Shown piece by piece: positions 1 to 7,505 of a stretch of 15,237 nucleotides of DNA (position 1 is the stretch's first letter; every line of letters starts with the position of its first letter). The position numbers were made by a program, and so were the translations under genes. Source of the DNA: an uncultured bacterium. GTDB lineage: Bacteria > Bacillota > Clostridia > Oscillospirales > Oscillospiraceae. The stretch lies in the NCBI GenBank assembly GCA_949288405.1, contig CASEKM010000007.1, positions 1 to 15,237 of the forward strand, in the 5' to 3' direction. Below the pieces are notes generated by a model. That model saw nothing but the letters and a program-made list of their open reading frames with translations. It was not told the origin of the DNA and ran no database searches.

Positions 1-1155
1 GTCGTACAGCCGGCAGATCAGGTTCACCAGGCTGCTCTTGCCCGAGCCGGTGCCGCCGATGACGCCGATGGTCTCGCCGGACTTGATGTGCAGGTCGATA
101 TCGGTGAGGGCGTTCTTGCCGGAGCCGTGCTTATAGGAGAAGCTCACGTGGTCAAAGTCGATGGAGCCGTCCTTCACCTCCATGACCGGGTTCTCCGGGT
201 CGTGGAGGTCGGGGGTCTCCGCCAGCACCTCCCGGATGCGGCGGATGCTGGCCATGGACATGGAGATCATGACCACCACCATGGACAGCATCATCAGGCT
301 CATGAGCAGGGACATGATATAGCTGTACAGGCTGGTCAGGTCGGTGGTGCCCAGGGTGCCGTCCACCACGATGAAGTGGGCGCCCAGCCAGGACACCATG
401 ATGATGCAGAAGTAGACGGCCACCATCATGGCCGGGGCGTTGAAGGCCAGCAGGCCCTCCGCCTTCACGGACAGGTCGTACAGGTTCTTGGAGGCCTTGG
501 AGAACTTCTTGTCCTCATACCGCTCCCGGACAAAGGCCTTCACCACCCGGATGGCGGACACGTTCTCCTGGACGCTGGCGTTCAGGTCGTCGTACTTTCG
601 GAACACCTGGTTGAAGATCCGCAGGGTGACCACCATGATGATCCCGATGACCACCACCAGGAAGGCCAGGGCGATGAGGAAGGTGAGGCTCAGCTCCACG
701 TTGATATACATGCACATGGCGAAGCTGAACACCAGGGTCAGGGGGGAGCGCACCGCGATGCGGATGACCATCATAAAGGCCATCTGCACGTTGGTGATGT
801 CGGTGGTCATGCGGGTGACCAGGCCGGGGACGCTGAACTTGTCGATGTTGGAAAAGGAAAAGGTCTGAATGTTGTTGTAGATGGCCTCCCGCAGATTGGC
901 GGCCATGCCGGTGGAGGCGCTGGCGGCGAAGCGGCCCGCGGTGGCCCCGAAGATCAGGCTCAGCAGGGACATGACCACCAGGATGGCCCCATAGCGGTAC
1001 ACCGCCGGCATGTGGCCCGCCTCCAGGCCCTCGGCCAGCAGCTTGGCGGTGATAAAGGGCAGCAGGATCTCCATGATCACCTCCAGGGTGGTCAGGCCGA
1101 TGCACAGGAAGGTGTCCCGCTTATAGACCCCAAGCTTGGGTAAGATGTGTTTCAC
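1..1155 (-). CDS. ABC transporter, fused permease/ATPase half (3' part outside window)
   Basis: This is the first 385 codons of an exporter-type ABC half-transporter; the rest lies beyond the left edge. Residues about 15-310 are a six-helix permease domain: hydrophobic segments alternate with the cytoplasmic loop VQENVSAIRVVKAFVRE, typical of the ABC_membrane family. The ATPase domain follows, with VSFSYKHGSGKNALTDI and a Walker A GGTGSGKS at residues 367-374 near the cut. Such proteins work as dimers in the cytoplasmic membrane and export drugs, lipids or peptides; the substrate cannot be read. The GTG start (1153-1155) overlaps the stop of the MarR gene as GTGA, and GGAGG lies a few bases upstream inside that gene, so the two are translationally coupled. 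MarR genes followed by two ABC halves are common in clostridia, so a second half may lie to the left. The family call is firm. Confidence 0.93.
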   Translation of the reverse strand, partial: MKHILPKLGVYKRDTFLCIGLTTLEVIMEILLPFITAKLLAEGLEAGHMPAVYRYGAILVVMSLLSLIFGATAGRFAASASTGMAANLREAIYNNIQTFSFSNIDKFSVPGLVTRMTTDITNVQMAFMMVIRIAVRSPLTLVFSFAMCMYINVELSLTFLIALAFLVVVIGIIMVVTLRIFNQVFRKYDDLNASVQENVSAIRVVKAFVRERYEDKKFSKASKNLYDLSVKAEGLLAFNAPAMMVAVYFCIIMVSWLGAHFIVVDGTLGTTDLTSLYSYIMSLLMSLMMLSMVVVMISMSMASIRRIREVLAETPDLHDPENPVMEVKDGSIDFDHVSFSYKHGSGKNALTDIDLHIKSGETIGVIGGTGSGKSSLVNLICRLYD

Positions 1156-1625
1156 GTGTTTGCTACCTCCTCACAGTGACAGTTGCATTGCTTCCACGCG
1201 GAGAGATTCCGCAGCATTTTCTTTTGCAGGCGGTCCAGTGCGGCCAGCTCCTCCTGAGAAAAGCCGTCGTACAGCCGGTTCTGGGCCTGAAGGATGGCGC
1301 CGTCCAGAAACTCCCGCACCTGCGCCCCCTTTTCGGTACCGAAGAGGAGCTTCTTCCGGTCGTCCCGGGCACAGGGCTCGGCGCGCACATAGTCCTTCTC
1401 CCGCAGCCGCTTCACCAGCCCGGACAGGGCCGCCATGGAGTAGCCGAACTCCCGGTGGATGTCGGTGAGAGAGGTCCCCCTCTCTGAGTGGGCCAGGATA
1501 TACAGGAGCAGGTGGGCCTGGATGCCGGTGAGCCCCTTCTGGGCGATGATCTGGTTGGCGGCCCGCTCGATCTGGATGTTGATCTGCCGGTTCACCCGGA
1601 TCAGCTCGCTCCGGTCGATTTCCAC
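1152..1625 (-). CDS. MarR-family transcriptional regulator
   Basis: A 157-residue protein of normal MarR length. Residues about 50-105 form the winged helix: SLTDIHREFGYSMAALSGLVKRL is the recognition part, and RDDRKKLLFGTEKG is the wing, matching the family's DxR-[KR] pattern. Flanking helices would form the dimer interface. It is probably a repressor of its own operon with the downstream ABC exporter, released by a ligand or oxidant. The GTG start at 1623-1625 is chosen because AAAGGAGGT (about 1634-1642) lies 8 bases upstream. The C-terminus carries three cysteines and a histidine in five residues (CNCHC, 147-151), which is odd for the family and could bind metal or sense thiol stress (inference). 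A promoter and a 19-bp palindrome precede the gene. Confidence 0.93.
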   Translation of the reverse strand: MEIDRSELIRVNRQINIQIERAANQIIAQKGLTGIQAHLLLYILAHSERGTSLTDIHREFGYSMAALSGLVKRLREKDYVRAEPCARDDRKKLLFGTEKGAQVREFLDGAILQAQNRLYDGFSQEELAALDRLQKKMLRNLSAWKQCNCHCEEVANT

Positions 1626-1666
1626 GCCGGTTTCACCTCCTTTTCAGAAAACTTCCAGATTGTTTC

Positions 1667-1685
1667 CATCCGAATCATTCGGATG
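1667..1685. promoter_or_regulatory. Perfect 19-bp palindrome, candidate MarR operator
   Basis: CATCCGAATCATTCGGATG is a perfect inverted repeat with 9-base arms around one central base. It lies just downstream of the predicted minus-strand -10 box, so it would cover about +1 to +19 of the marR transcript. That is a classic position for autorepression by a dimeric MarR protein. The palindrome is seen; the binding protein is inferred. Confidence 0.7.
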
Positions 1686-1691
1686 TTTACT

Positions 1692-1720
1692 TTTATAGCA
1701 CAAAAACAGTTGCATGTGAA
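1692..1720 (-). promoter_or_regulatory. Promoter of the marR-ABC operon
   Basis: On the minus strand TTCACA (1720-1715, 5 of 6 to consensus) is separated by exactly 17 bases from TATAAA (1697-1692). The -10 is preceded by TGC, an extended -10. The predicted start is near 1685, at the edge of the palindrome. Confidence 0.65.
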
Positions 1721-1765
1721 ATTCAAATCTGTTATCATCTATAAAAAACTTTTATTGTATTTCTC

Positions 1766-1771
1766 TATTAT
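1766..1771 (+). promoter_or_regulatory. Possible -10 box of the LysR gene
   Basis: TATTAT at 1766-1771 lies 36 bases before the LysR start codon in a very A/T-rich stretch. No good -35 hexamer sits 17 bases upstream, so the promoter may need an activator or may be elsewhere. TATAAA at 1740-1745 is an alternative. Confidence 0.3.
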
Positions 1772-1806
1772 ACAAAGTCCAAAAAAGCAGGCAGGAGGTT
1801 TTTTGT

Positions 1807-2694
1807 TTGAATACCACACAGCTGGAGTGCTTTCTGTCGGTGTCCAACTTTCTCAACTTCTCCCGGGCGGCGGAGCAGCTGGGCCTCACCCAGCCGGCGG
1901 TGAGCCACCAGATCAACACCCTGGAGGATGAGCTGGGCGTCAAGCTGTTCTACCGCACCAGCAAGCGGGTGCGCCTGACCCAGGAGGGCCATCTGTTCTC
2001 CCAGTACGCCCGGGAGATCCTGTCCCTGTCCCGGGCCTCCAAGGCCCGGCTGAAGGAGAGCCAGGAGACCTCCGTCACCCCCTTCGGCATCGGCTGCCGC
2101 AGCTTTCTGGAGCTGCGCCTCCTGGCCCCCGCCCTCCAGGAGCTGCGGGAGGAGTTCCCTCTGCTGCTGCCCGTCCTCCGGCTGGTCCCCTTCGACTCCC
2201 TGGAGAACCTGCTGGAGGACGGGGACGTGCAGGTGATGTTCACCTTTCAGGAGTCCGCCCCCAAGCGGGCCGCCTACCGGGAGCTGACCGAGCGGGAGGT
2301 GGTGTGCGTGTGCGGCGAGGACCACCCCTTGGCGGCCCACAGCCGCCTGACCCTCTCCCAGCTCCGGGAGACCGAGGGGCGCTTTGCCGCCTATCCCCCT
2401 CACAGCGCCCCGCCCTCCCTTCTGGCCGTCCAGGCCCAGATTATCACCGGCCGCAGCGCCGACCAGCTCTACTTCTCCGACGGGCTGGAGACCCTGTACA
2501 CCCTGGTGGAGACCGGCTTTGCCTGGGCGGTCACCGCCGGCCTGCCCCAGGTGCCCATGCCTGGCATCCGCTCCATCCCCCTGGCGGGCACCCCGCCCCT
2601 GTCCTACGGCCTGGCCTACCCGCCCGGGGAGCCCGGCCCCGTCCTGCGCCGCTTTCTGGCCCGGATGGAGGCGCGCTTCTCTCCGCGGTCATAG
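1807..2694 (+). CDS. LysR-family transcriptional regulator
   Basis: A 295-residue protein of standard LysR length. Residues 1-60 are the helix-turn-helix: QLECFLSVSNFLNFSRAAEQL followed by LTQPAVSHQINTLEDELG and LFYRTSKRVRLTQEG, an almost textbook LysR N-terminus. Residues about 90-290 are the periplasmic-binding-like effector domain. The start is TTG at 1807, fixed by the family alignment (no upstream ATG) and by AGGAGG at 1793-1798, 8 bases before it. The gene diverges from the MarR-ABC operon. LysR proteins often control the divergent unit, but here that unit has its own MarR regulator, so the target is open. A two-way terminator follows 4 bases after the stop. The effector cannot be predicted. 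Confidence 0.94.
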   Translation: MNTTQLECFLSVSNFLNFSRAAEQLGLTQPAVSHQINTLEDELGVKLFYRTSKRVRLTQEGHLFSQYAREILSLSRASKARLKESQETSVTPFGIGCRSFLELRLLAPALQELREEFPLLLPVLRLVPFDSLENLLEDGDVQVMFTFQESAPKRAAYRELTEREVVCVCGEDHPLAAHSRLTLSQLRETEGRFAAYPPHSAPPSLLAVQAQIITGRSADQLYFSDGLETLYTLVETGFAWAVTAGLPQVPMPGIRSIPLAGTPPLSYGLAYPPGEPGPVLRRFLARMEARFSPRS

Positions 2695-2698
2695 CAAA

Positions 2699-2743
2699 AA
2701 ACAGCGGAGCTGTCCGCCCGGTCCGGCGGCAGCTCCGCTGTTT
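2699..2743. terminator. Bidirectional intrinsic terminator between convergent genes
   Basis: The 14-base arms AAACAGCGGAGCTG (2699-2712) and CAGCTCCGCTGTTT (2730-2743) are perfectly complementary. The loop folds further through CCGCC/GGCGG. On the minus strand the hairpin is followed by six T (end of the XpaC-like gene). On the plus strand the tail is TTTCTTATT (end of the LysR gene). Confidence 0.85.
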
Positions 2744-2764
2744 CTTATTCTGACGTCTGGGGGC

Positions 2765-3958
2765 TCAGCCGCCCATGCGCAGGCTGTCCTGGGAGGACAG
2801 GCCGTCCTTGGCCAGCATCCGCTCCAGCACCTCCACGTCGGCGGTGATGTCCAGGGCGTCCCCCTGGAACAGCTGGTCCAGCTGCTTCTCGAAGCCCTCC
2901 ACCACCTTGTCCATCATGTTCTCGATGCGCTCCATGGCGGCGGAGATGTTCTCCCCCTCCACCTCCTGGTCCTCCAGCTGGGCGTAGGCCCGGAGGATCT
3001 TCAAGGTGGTGGGCAGGTAGTAGCTCAGAAAGCTGTGGAGCTGGGGGGACTTCTGGGGGTGGCTGCGCTGGTACTCGAACACTCTGGCCGTGATGGCCCC
3101 GATGCGGTCGATCTGCTGGTTCAGCTTGGGGTTGTCGATACCCGCGTTGATGGTGCGGATCTCCTCCAGCACCGCGTTCTGGGTGTCCTCCTCCGGCTTC
3201 TTCTCCGGGGCGGGCTCCTCCTTCTCCTCCCGCGCGGGGAGATCGGGGACGCCGTCGCTGGTGAGCATCAGGCAGTCCCGGCCGTAGTCCAGATAGCCCA
3301 TGGGGAACAGCCCGTCGTCCAGCATATCCTCCAGCAGGTCCCGCACCTTGTCAGGGGCGAGCCCCATGGTGGAGGACAGGGTGGAGATGGGCACGGCGCT
3401 GCGCTGGCCGATCATGGCCAGACAGCTGCGGAAGGTGCGCACCTGCTTCTGCCGCCGCAGGCCCGCCCAAAGACAGCCCAGGCCGGCGCCGAAGAAGCAG
3501 AACAGGGGGACGGTCTCCTCCAAAAACCAGGCCAGGTCTGGCAGCATCCACAGGCAGTCCGCCACCTCCACAATGGAGGCAAAGCCGAAGATGCCCGACA
3601 GGATGCCTCCCACCAGGGTGAGACGCTTGGCCTTGGAGGCCATCTGGCTCAGCAGCGTGTTGGCCGCCGGGACCGTTCCGGGGTTGGGCGCCCGGGCGCC
3701 TGCGGCCTGGCTCTGACTGCCCATCTGGACGGTGCGGGCCCCCACGTTCCTCTGCCGCTGCTCCTGCTGGATGTAGTAGGGGTGGCGCCCCTTCTTCTTT
3801 CCCCCGCTGGCCAGCTTGAGGACGATCATCAGGATGCCGCCCGGCGTAAAGGTCAGCAGGAGGACCAGCGCGATGATCCAATAGGCCCAGTCGCCGCGCT
3901 TCTTCTCCCGGCCGGGGCCGTTGCCATCTCCATAGCCGTAGTGATATTGATTTGCCAT
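2765..3958 (-). CDS. XpaC-like (5-bromo-4-chloroindolyl phosphate hydrolysis family) membrane protein
   Basis: A 397-residue protein. Hydrophobic segments lie at about 24-48, 112-132 and 147-167, separated by a Gly/Gln/Lys-rich linker. Residues 173-235 resemble a small winged helix (PISTLSSTMGLAPDKVRDLLEDMLDDGLFPMGYLD in pieces). An acidic, Pro/Glu-rich hinge (240-260) leads to the XpaC-type helical domain (262-385), recognised by QIDRIGAITARVFEY and FLSYYLPTTLKILRAYAQL. The family name comes from an old phosphatase-plate phenotype; the true function is unknown and a role near the cell envelope is only inferred. I chose ATG 3956-3958 because GGAGGT lies 9 bases upstream (3968-3973); a longer reading frame to about 4003 lacks such a site. 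It is monocistronic, with its own promoter and terminator, and diverges from the VanW gene. Confidence 0.82.
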   Translation of the reverse strand: MANQYHYGYGDGNGPGREKKRGDWAYWIIALVLLLTFTPGGILMIVLKLASGGKKKGRHPYYIQQEQRQRNVGARTVQMGSQSQAAGARAPNPGTVPAANTLLSQMASKAKRLTLVGGILSGIFGFASIVEVADCLWMLPDLAWFLEETVPLFCFFGAGLGCLWAGLRRQKQVRTFRSCLAMIGQRSAVPISTLSSTMGLAPDKVRDLLEDMLDDGLFPMGYLDYGRDCLMLTSDGVPDLPAREEKEEPAPEKKPEEDTQNAVLEEIRTINAGIDNPKLNQQIDRIGAITARVFEYQRSHPQKSPQLHSFLSYYLPTTLKILRAYAQLEDQEVEGENISAAMERIENMMDKVVEGFEKQLDQLFQGDALDITADVEVLERMLAKDGLSSQDSLRMGG

Positions 3959-4097
3959 ATATGTGTGACCTCCAGACTCCGTCTGAATGCATGATCTGCA
4001 CACAGCATATCAGATGCGGGGAAAAATGCCATTGAACTTCCCTTAAAATCCGATAAAATGCAGGCCGTTCCCGCTCCGGTGGAAACGGCACGGCTTG

Positions 4098-4126
4098 ATT
4101 ATACCGCGCGCCTGGAAAAAAGTAAA
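4098..4126 (-). promoter_or_regulatory. Promoter of the XpaC-like gene
   Basis: On the minus strand TTTACT (4126-4121, 4 of 6) and a perfect TATAAT (4103-4098) are 17 bases apart. This predicts a start near 4091 and a leader of about 130 bases before the ATG. I see no riboswitch class in that leader. Confidence 0.6.
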
Positions 4127-4166
4127 CGGCCCCCGGGGAATTTTAGGCCTTGTAACTGTTCTGTAA

Positions 4167-4195
4167 TTGTATGCGGGGTGGGAGGATGCTATAAT
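4167..4195 (+). promoter_or_regulatory. Promoter of the VanW-domain gene
   Basis: TTGTAT (4167-4172) and a perfect TATAAT (4190-4195) are 17 bases apart, with TGC before the -10 (extended -10). Start is predicted near 4202. The divergent XpaC promoter lies about 40 bp away. Confidence 0.6.
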
Positions 4196-4201
4196 AAATG
4201 C

Positions 4202-4350
4202 TGTTGAGCGCCGGAAGGAAACCGGCGGAATGAAACCGGAGCGAGGACCATACCATTGATGTGACGCAGGGCTCCCGCCCCGCCCGCAGCTCCCAAAGAT
4301 CAGACAGAAACACAAGGCCCCTCGCCGCGGGGAGGGGCGCGGAGGAAAAC
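4202..4350 (+). other. Structured 5' leader of the VanW gene
   Basis: About 150 transcribed, untranslated bases. Two hairpins are visible: GCCGG/CCGGC (4210-4214 with 4222-4226) and GCCCCTC/GAGGGGC (4317-4323 with 4332-4338). The second ends just before the ribosome site at 4341. No known riboswitch consensus was recognised. Together with the XpaC leader this accounts for the gene-free stretch 3959-4350. Confidence 0.4.
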
Positions 4351-6240
4351 ATGGAAGATTTGCATGTCCCCAAGCGGGTCGCGGAGAATCCCAACCCAAA
4401 GAAAAAGATCGCGCTCATCGCCGCCGGGTCTGCGGCGGTGGTCCTGCTGGGAGGCTACCTGGGCCTGTGCGCCTGGGTGGGCGGCTCCCCGGATATTTTA
4501 AAGGGCGTCTCCGTGGCCGGAGTGCCGGTGGGCGGCATGAGCTGCCAGGAGGCCCTGGCCGCCCTGGACGAGAACCTGGGCCAGGTATCCGATCAGGTGA
4601 CCCTGCCCCTGGAGTACGGCCACTGGGCGGGGGAGATCACCGCCGCCGCCGTCCACGCCGACGAGCAGGCCACGGCGGAGAAGGCCTGGCAGACCGGCCG
4701 GGAGCACTTCCTGCTCCAGGGCGGCGCTTACCTGGCCCACCTGCTGGGGGCGGAGAACGACCTGGACCTGGCTCTGGCCTGGACCGACGCGGGCCGTGCG
4801 GAGCTGGAGGAGAAGATGGACGAGGCGGACCTGCTGGTGGGGGGCTCCCTCACCAACGCCTCTTATGCGGTGGAGGGCGACAAGCTGATGCTCACCAAGG
4901 GGATCACCGGGGTGACCATCGACCGGGAGGCGGCTGAGCCCATGGTGATGACGGCCATGACGGCGGCGGTGTCCGACGCGATGGAGGGAGGCTCCCCTAC
5001 AGTGGAGCCGGTGGCCCTCCCCGCCCACGAGACCACCCCCCAGGAGCCCGACTTTGACGCCATGTACCAGGAGCTCTATGCCGAGGCCAAGAGCGCCGAG
5101 ATCGACCCGGAGACCCTGGAGGTGTCCCAGTCGGTGGTGGGCGTGGACTTTGATGTCGACGAGGCCAAGTCCATGTTCGCCGCCGCCGCCGAGGGGGAGA
5201 CGGTGGAGATCCCCCTGACCATCACAGAGCCGGAGGAGACCACCGAGGGCCTTCAGGCCAAGCTGTTCCGGGACCTGCTGGGGGAGGGCACCAGCCGGGT
5301 GAGCGGCTCCGCCAACCGGAAGAGCAACGTGAAGCTGTCCGCCCAGGCCTGCAACGGCGTGGTGCTCATGCCCGGCGAGGTGTTCTCCTATAACAACACC
5401 ACCGGCAGCCGCACCGCCGACAAGGGCTATCTGGGGGCGCCGGTGTACTCGGGCGGCGCGTCGGTGGAGGGCATCGGCGGCGGCATCTGCCAGACCTCCT
5501 CCACCATCTACTACGCCGTCCTCCACACCACCCTGGAGATCGTGGAGCGCCACGCCCACATGTACGCCGTGGGCTATGTGCCCGACGGCATGGACGCCAC
5601 CGTGTGGTACGGCTCCTCCGACTTCCGCTTTAAAAACAACACCAACTACCCGGTGAAGGTGGTCACCGAGAGCTATGACAAGAACGGCAGCCGCTTCCTC
5701 ACCGTGAAGATCTACGGCACCAACGAGGACGGCCGGTACGCCGTGCCCGAGCGGGTGCAGTACGACTATATCCAGCCCACCACCCAGTACAAGGCGGACG
5801 CCTCCGTGCCCCGGGGCACCACCCGGGTAGATTCCGTGCAGAATGCCTATGTGGGATTGAAGGCCCAGACCTACCGGTATATCTATGCGGAGGACGGCAC
5901 CCTGCTGGAGAAGCAGGATATGGGGGTCAGCAGCTATAAGATGCGGCCTCGGACCATCCTCTATAACCCAGCCGACGGAGACCCCAGCAAGCCCGCCGTC
6001 CAGCCGGAGACCCCGACTACTCAGCCGGAAACTCCCACCACTCAGCCTGAGACCCCGACTACCCAGCCGGAGACCCCAACCACCCAGCCGGAAACTCCGA
6101 CTACCCAACCGGAGACCCCCGCCACCCAGCCGGAAACTCCGGCCACCCAGCCCGAGACTCCCGCCGAACAGCCGGAGTCCTCGGAGACTCCGGCGCCCGA
6201 CCAGTCCGCGCCCCCCAGCCAGGACATCCAGGCGGCGTGA
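4351..6240 (+). CDS. VanW-domain cell-wall protein with Pro/Glu/Thr repeat tail
   Basis: A 629-residue envelope protein. After a short basic N-terminus, residues 20-43 form one membrane anchor (IALIAAGSAAVVLLGGYLGL). The outside part has a YoaR-like putative peptidoglycan-binding region beginning at GVSVAGVPVGGMS (about 54) with a second region towards 310. The VanW domain (about 316-445) contains GEVFSYNNTTG, GIGGGICQTSSTIYYAVL and YPVKVV. A tail from about 551 carries eight heptads of QPETPTT type. VanW is named from vancomycin clusters but such proteins are common in clostridia without resistance; the function is unknown, probably wall binding. ATG 4351 is chosen over an in-frame GTG at 4261 because GGAGGA (4341-4346) precedes it and the membrane segment follows properly. 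No LPxTG motif is present. A DUF2461 gene follows after 33 bases. Confidence 0.9.
   Translation: MEDLHVPKRVAENPNPKKKIALIAAGSAAVVLLGGYLGLCAWVGGSPDILKGVSVAGVPVGGMSCQEALAALDENLGQVSDQVTLPLEYGHWAGEITAAAVHADEQATAEKAWQTGREHFLLQGGAYLAHLLGAENDLDLALAWTDAGRAELEEKMDEADLLVGGSLTNASYAVEGDKLMLTKGITGVTIDREAAEPMVMTAMTAAVSDAMEGGSPTVEPVALPAHETTPQEPDFDAMYQELYAEAKSAEIDPETLEVSQSVVGVDFDVDEAKSMFAAAAEGETVEIPLTITEPEETTEGLQAKLFRDLLGEGTSRVSGSANRKSNVKLSAQACNGVVLMPGEVFSYNNTTGSRTADKGYLGAPVYSGGASVEGIGGGICQTSSTIYYAVLHTTLEIVERHAHMYAVGYVPDGMDATVWYGSSDFRFKNNTNYPVKVVTESYDKNGSRFLTVKIYGTNEDGRYAVPERVQYDYIQPTTQYKADASVPRGTTRVDSVQNAYVGLKAQTYRYIYAEDGTLLEKQDMGVSSYKMRPRTILYNPADGDPSKPAVQPETPTTQPETPTTQPETPTTQPETPTTQPETPTTQPETPATQPETPATQPETPAEQPESSETPAPDQSAPPSQDIQAA
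6001..6168 (+). repeat. Eight tandem 21-bp units encoding QPETPTT-type heptads
   Basis: Eight in-frame units encode QPETPTT five times, QPETPAT twice and QPETPAE once. The protein repeat is nearly exact but codons differ between units (GAG ACC versus GAA ACT, and changing Pro/Thr third bases). This implies selection on the peptide, or an old expansion, rather than a fresh slippage array. Confidence 0.9.
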
Positions 6241-6273
6241 CCCGGGCGCAGCACAGCAGCAAAGGAAGACACT

Positions 6274-6948
6274 ATGTTTCAAGGATTTACCCAGGGTGCC
6301 GTGGACTTTCTGTGGGGCATCCGATTCAACAATGAGAAGAGCTGGTTCCTGGCTCACAAGGAGGAGTACCTGTCCCTGGTGGACCGCCCCCTGCGGGAGC
6401 TGGGCGGCCAGCTCCACCAGGCTATGGAGGAGCAGTTCCCCCAGCTGGGGCTCAACCTCCACGTCTCCCGCATCTACCGGGACGCCCGGCGGCTCCACGG
6501 CCGGGGGCCCTATAAAGACCACCTGTGGTTTACCCTCCGGCGGCCCAAGGAGGCGTGGGTAAGCCTGCCCGCCTTCTACTTTGAGCTCGCCCCGGAGTAC
6601 TACAGCTTCGGCATGGGGTGCTACGATCCCACCCCCGCCACCATGGCCAAGCTCCGCGCCCGCATCGACCGGGACCCCAAGCCGCTGGAGAAGCTGGCCC
6701 GCAGGCTGGAGCAGTCCCCCTTTCAGCTGGAGGGGGAGCTCTACAAGCGCCCAAAGGGGGACCCGGGGCCCCTGCTCTTCCCCTGGTACAACCGGAAGGG
6801 CATCAGCATCTGCCGGGATGAGAACTGCGAGGGCGTCCTGTTCCAGCCGGAGCTGGCGGACCAGGTGCTGGAGGGCTTCCGGTTCCTGGCCCCCTATTAC
6901 GACTACCTCTACTCCCTGGCCGGGGACCCCTCTCCCCAGCAGCTTTAG
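6274..6948 (+). CDS. DUF2461 family protein
   Basis: A 224-residue soluble protein matching the DUF2461 (TIGR02453) family along its whole length. The N-terminus MFQGFTQGAVDFLWGI is followed by FNNEKSWFLAHKEEY, then HVSRIYRDARRLHGRGPYKDH and the core LWFTLRRPKEAW with PAFYFELAPEYYSFGMG. These are the family's best conserved blocks. The biochemical role is unknown. It starts at ATG 6274 with AAAGGAAG (about 6261-6268) 5 bases upstream. The gene lies 33 bases after the VanW gene with no terminator between, so they are probably co-transcribed. A perfect terminator hairpin begins 5 bases after its stop. Confidence 0.88.
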   Translation: MFQGFTQGAVDFLWGIRFNNEKSWFLAHKEEYLSLVDRPLRELGGQLHQAMEEQFPQLGLNLHVSRIYRDARRLHGRGPYKDHLWFTLRRPKEAWVSLPAFYFELAPEYYSFGMGCYDPTPATMAKLRARIDRDPKPLEKLARRLEQSPFQLEGELYKRPKGDPGPLLFPWYNRKGISICRDENCEGVLFQPELADQVLEGFRFLAPYYDYLYSLAGDPSPQQL

Positions 6949-6953
6949 ACTGA

Positions 6954-6989
6954 AAAAGGACGTTGGAGCTTGTGCTCCAACGTCCTTTT
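6954..6989. terminator. Bidirectional intrinsic terminator
   Basis: A perfect 16-bp stem, AAAAGGACGTTGGAGC (6954-6969) with its complement at 6974-6989, closes on the loop TTGT. A/T runs flank both sides. It serves the VanW-DUF2461 unit on plus and the rlmH unit on minus, whose stop is 34 bases away. Confidence 0.9.
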
Positions 6990-7022
6990 GGCGTTCTGCG
7001 GCCGGGGGCGGCGCCCCGTTGA

Positions 7023-7505
7023 TCACTTGTGATAGCTGGACCCCTCGTTGATCTTGCAGGCCCGGTAGAGCTGCTCCAGCAGCATCACCCGGGCCAGGTG
7101 GTGGGGGAAGGTCATGGGGGACATGGACAGCCTTACCCAGGCCTCCCCCTTGATGGAGGGGTGCAGGCCGTAGGAGCCGCCGATGAGAAAGACCAGGTGC
7201 TTGGCGGCGGACTGCTCCCAGTCCAGAAGCAGCCGGGCAAAATGTTCGCTGGAGCGCTCTTTCCCCTCCACGCACAGGGCCACCAGACTGGAGCTGGGGG
7301 GCAGCTTGGCCCGGATGGCCTGGGCCTCCCTGGCCAGGGCCTGGTCGATCTGGCCCTGGGTGGGGCTCTGGGGCAGGCGCTCCTCGGGCAGCTCCACAAG
7401 GTTCAGCTTGCAGTAGGCGGACAGGCGCTTCTGGTACTCGGCGCAGGCGTCCAGATAGAACCTCTCCTTCAGCTTGCCCACGCAGATGAGCGTCACATTC
7501 AGCAC
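7023..7505 (-). CDS. rlmH: 23S rRNA (pseudouridine1915-N3)-methyltransferase RlmH
   Basis: A 160-residue SPOUT methyltransferase, the usual RlmH length. RlmH methylates N3 of pseudouridine 1915 in helix 69 of 23S rRNA in assembled ribosomes, using S-adenosylmethionine. Diagnostic blocks are the N-terminal VTLICVGKLKERFYLDA, the knotted SAM site FLIGGSYGLHPSI near 107-119, SMSPMTFPHHLARVMLLEQLYRA and the C-terminal KINEGSSYHK. The GTG start (7503-7505) overlaps the walJ-like gene by 7 bases, and GGAGGAGG inside that gene lies 7 bases upstream. The pairing of a WalJ-type hydrolase with rlmH is also known from the walRK region of Bacillus, though here no walRK genes are present. Confidence 0.96.
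   Translation of the reverse strand: MLNVTLICVGKLKERFYLDACAEYQKRLSAYCKLNLVELPEERLPQSPTQGQIDQALAREAQAIRAKLPPSSSLVALCVEGKERSSEHFARLLLDWEQSAAKHLVFLIGGSYGLHPSIKGEAWVRLSMSPMTFPHHLARVMLLEQLYRACKINEGSSYHK

Noticed and set aside
88..1143. A 351-codon His/Asp/Gly-rich plus-strand frame
   Set aside because: It is the antisense shadow of the ABC transporter, whose Walker A and permease motifs are unambiguous.
2384..3994. A 536-codon plus-strand frame
   Set aside because: It runs from an alternate frame of lysR through the terminator into the antisense of the XpaC-like gene; low-complexity product.
4202..4350. Riboswitch upstream of the VanW gene
   Set aside because: Hairpins exist, but I found no conserved core of c-di-GMP, c-di-AMP (ydaO), TPP, SAM or other classes I know.
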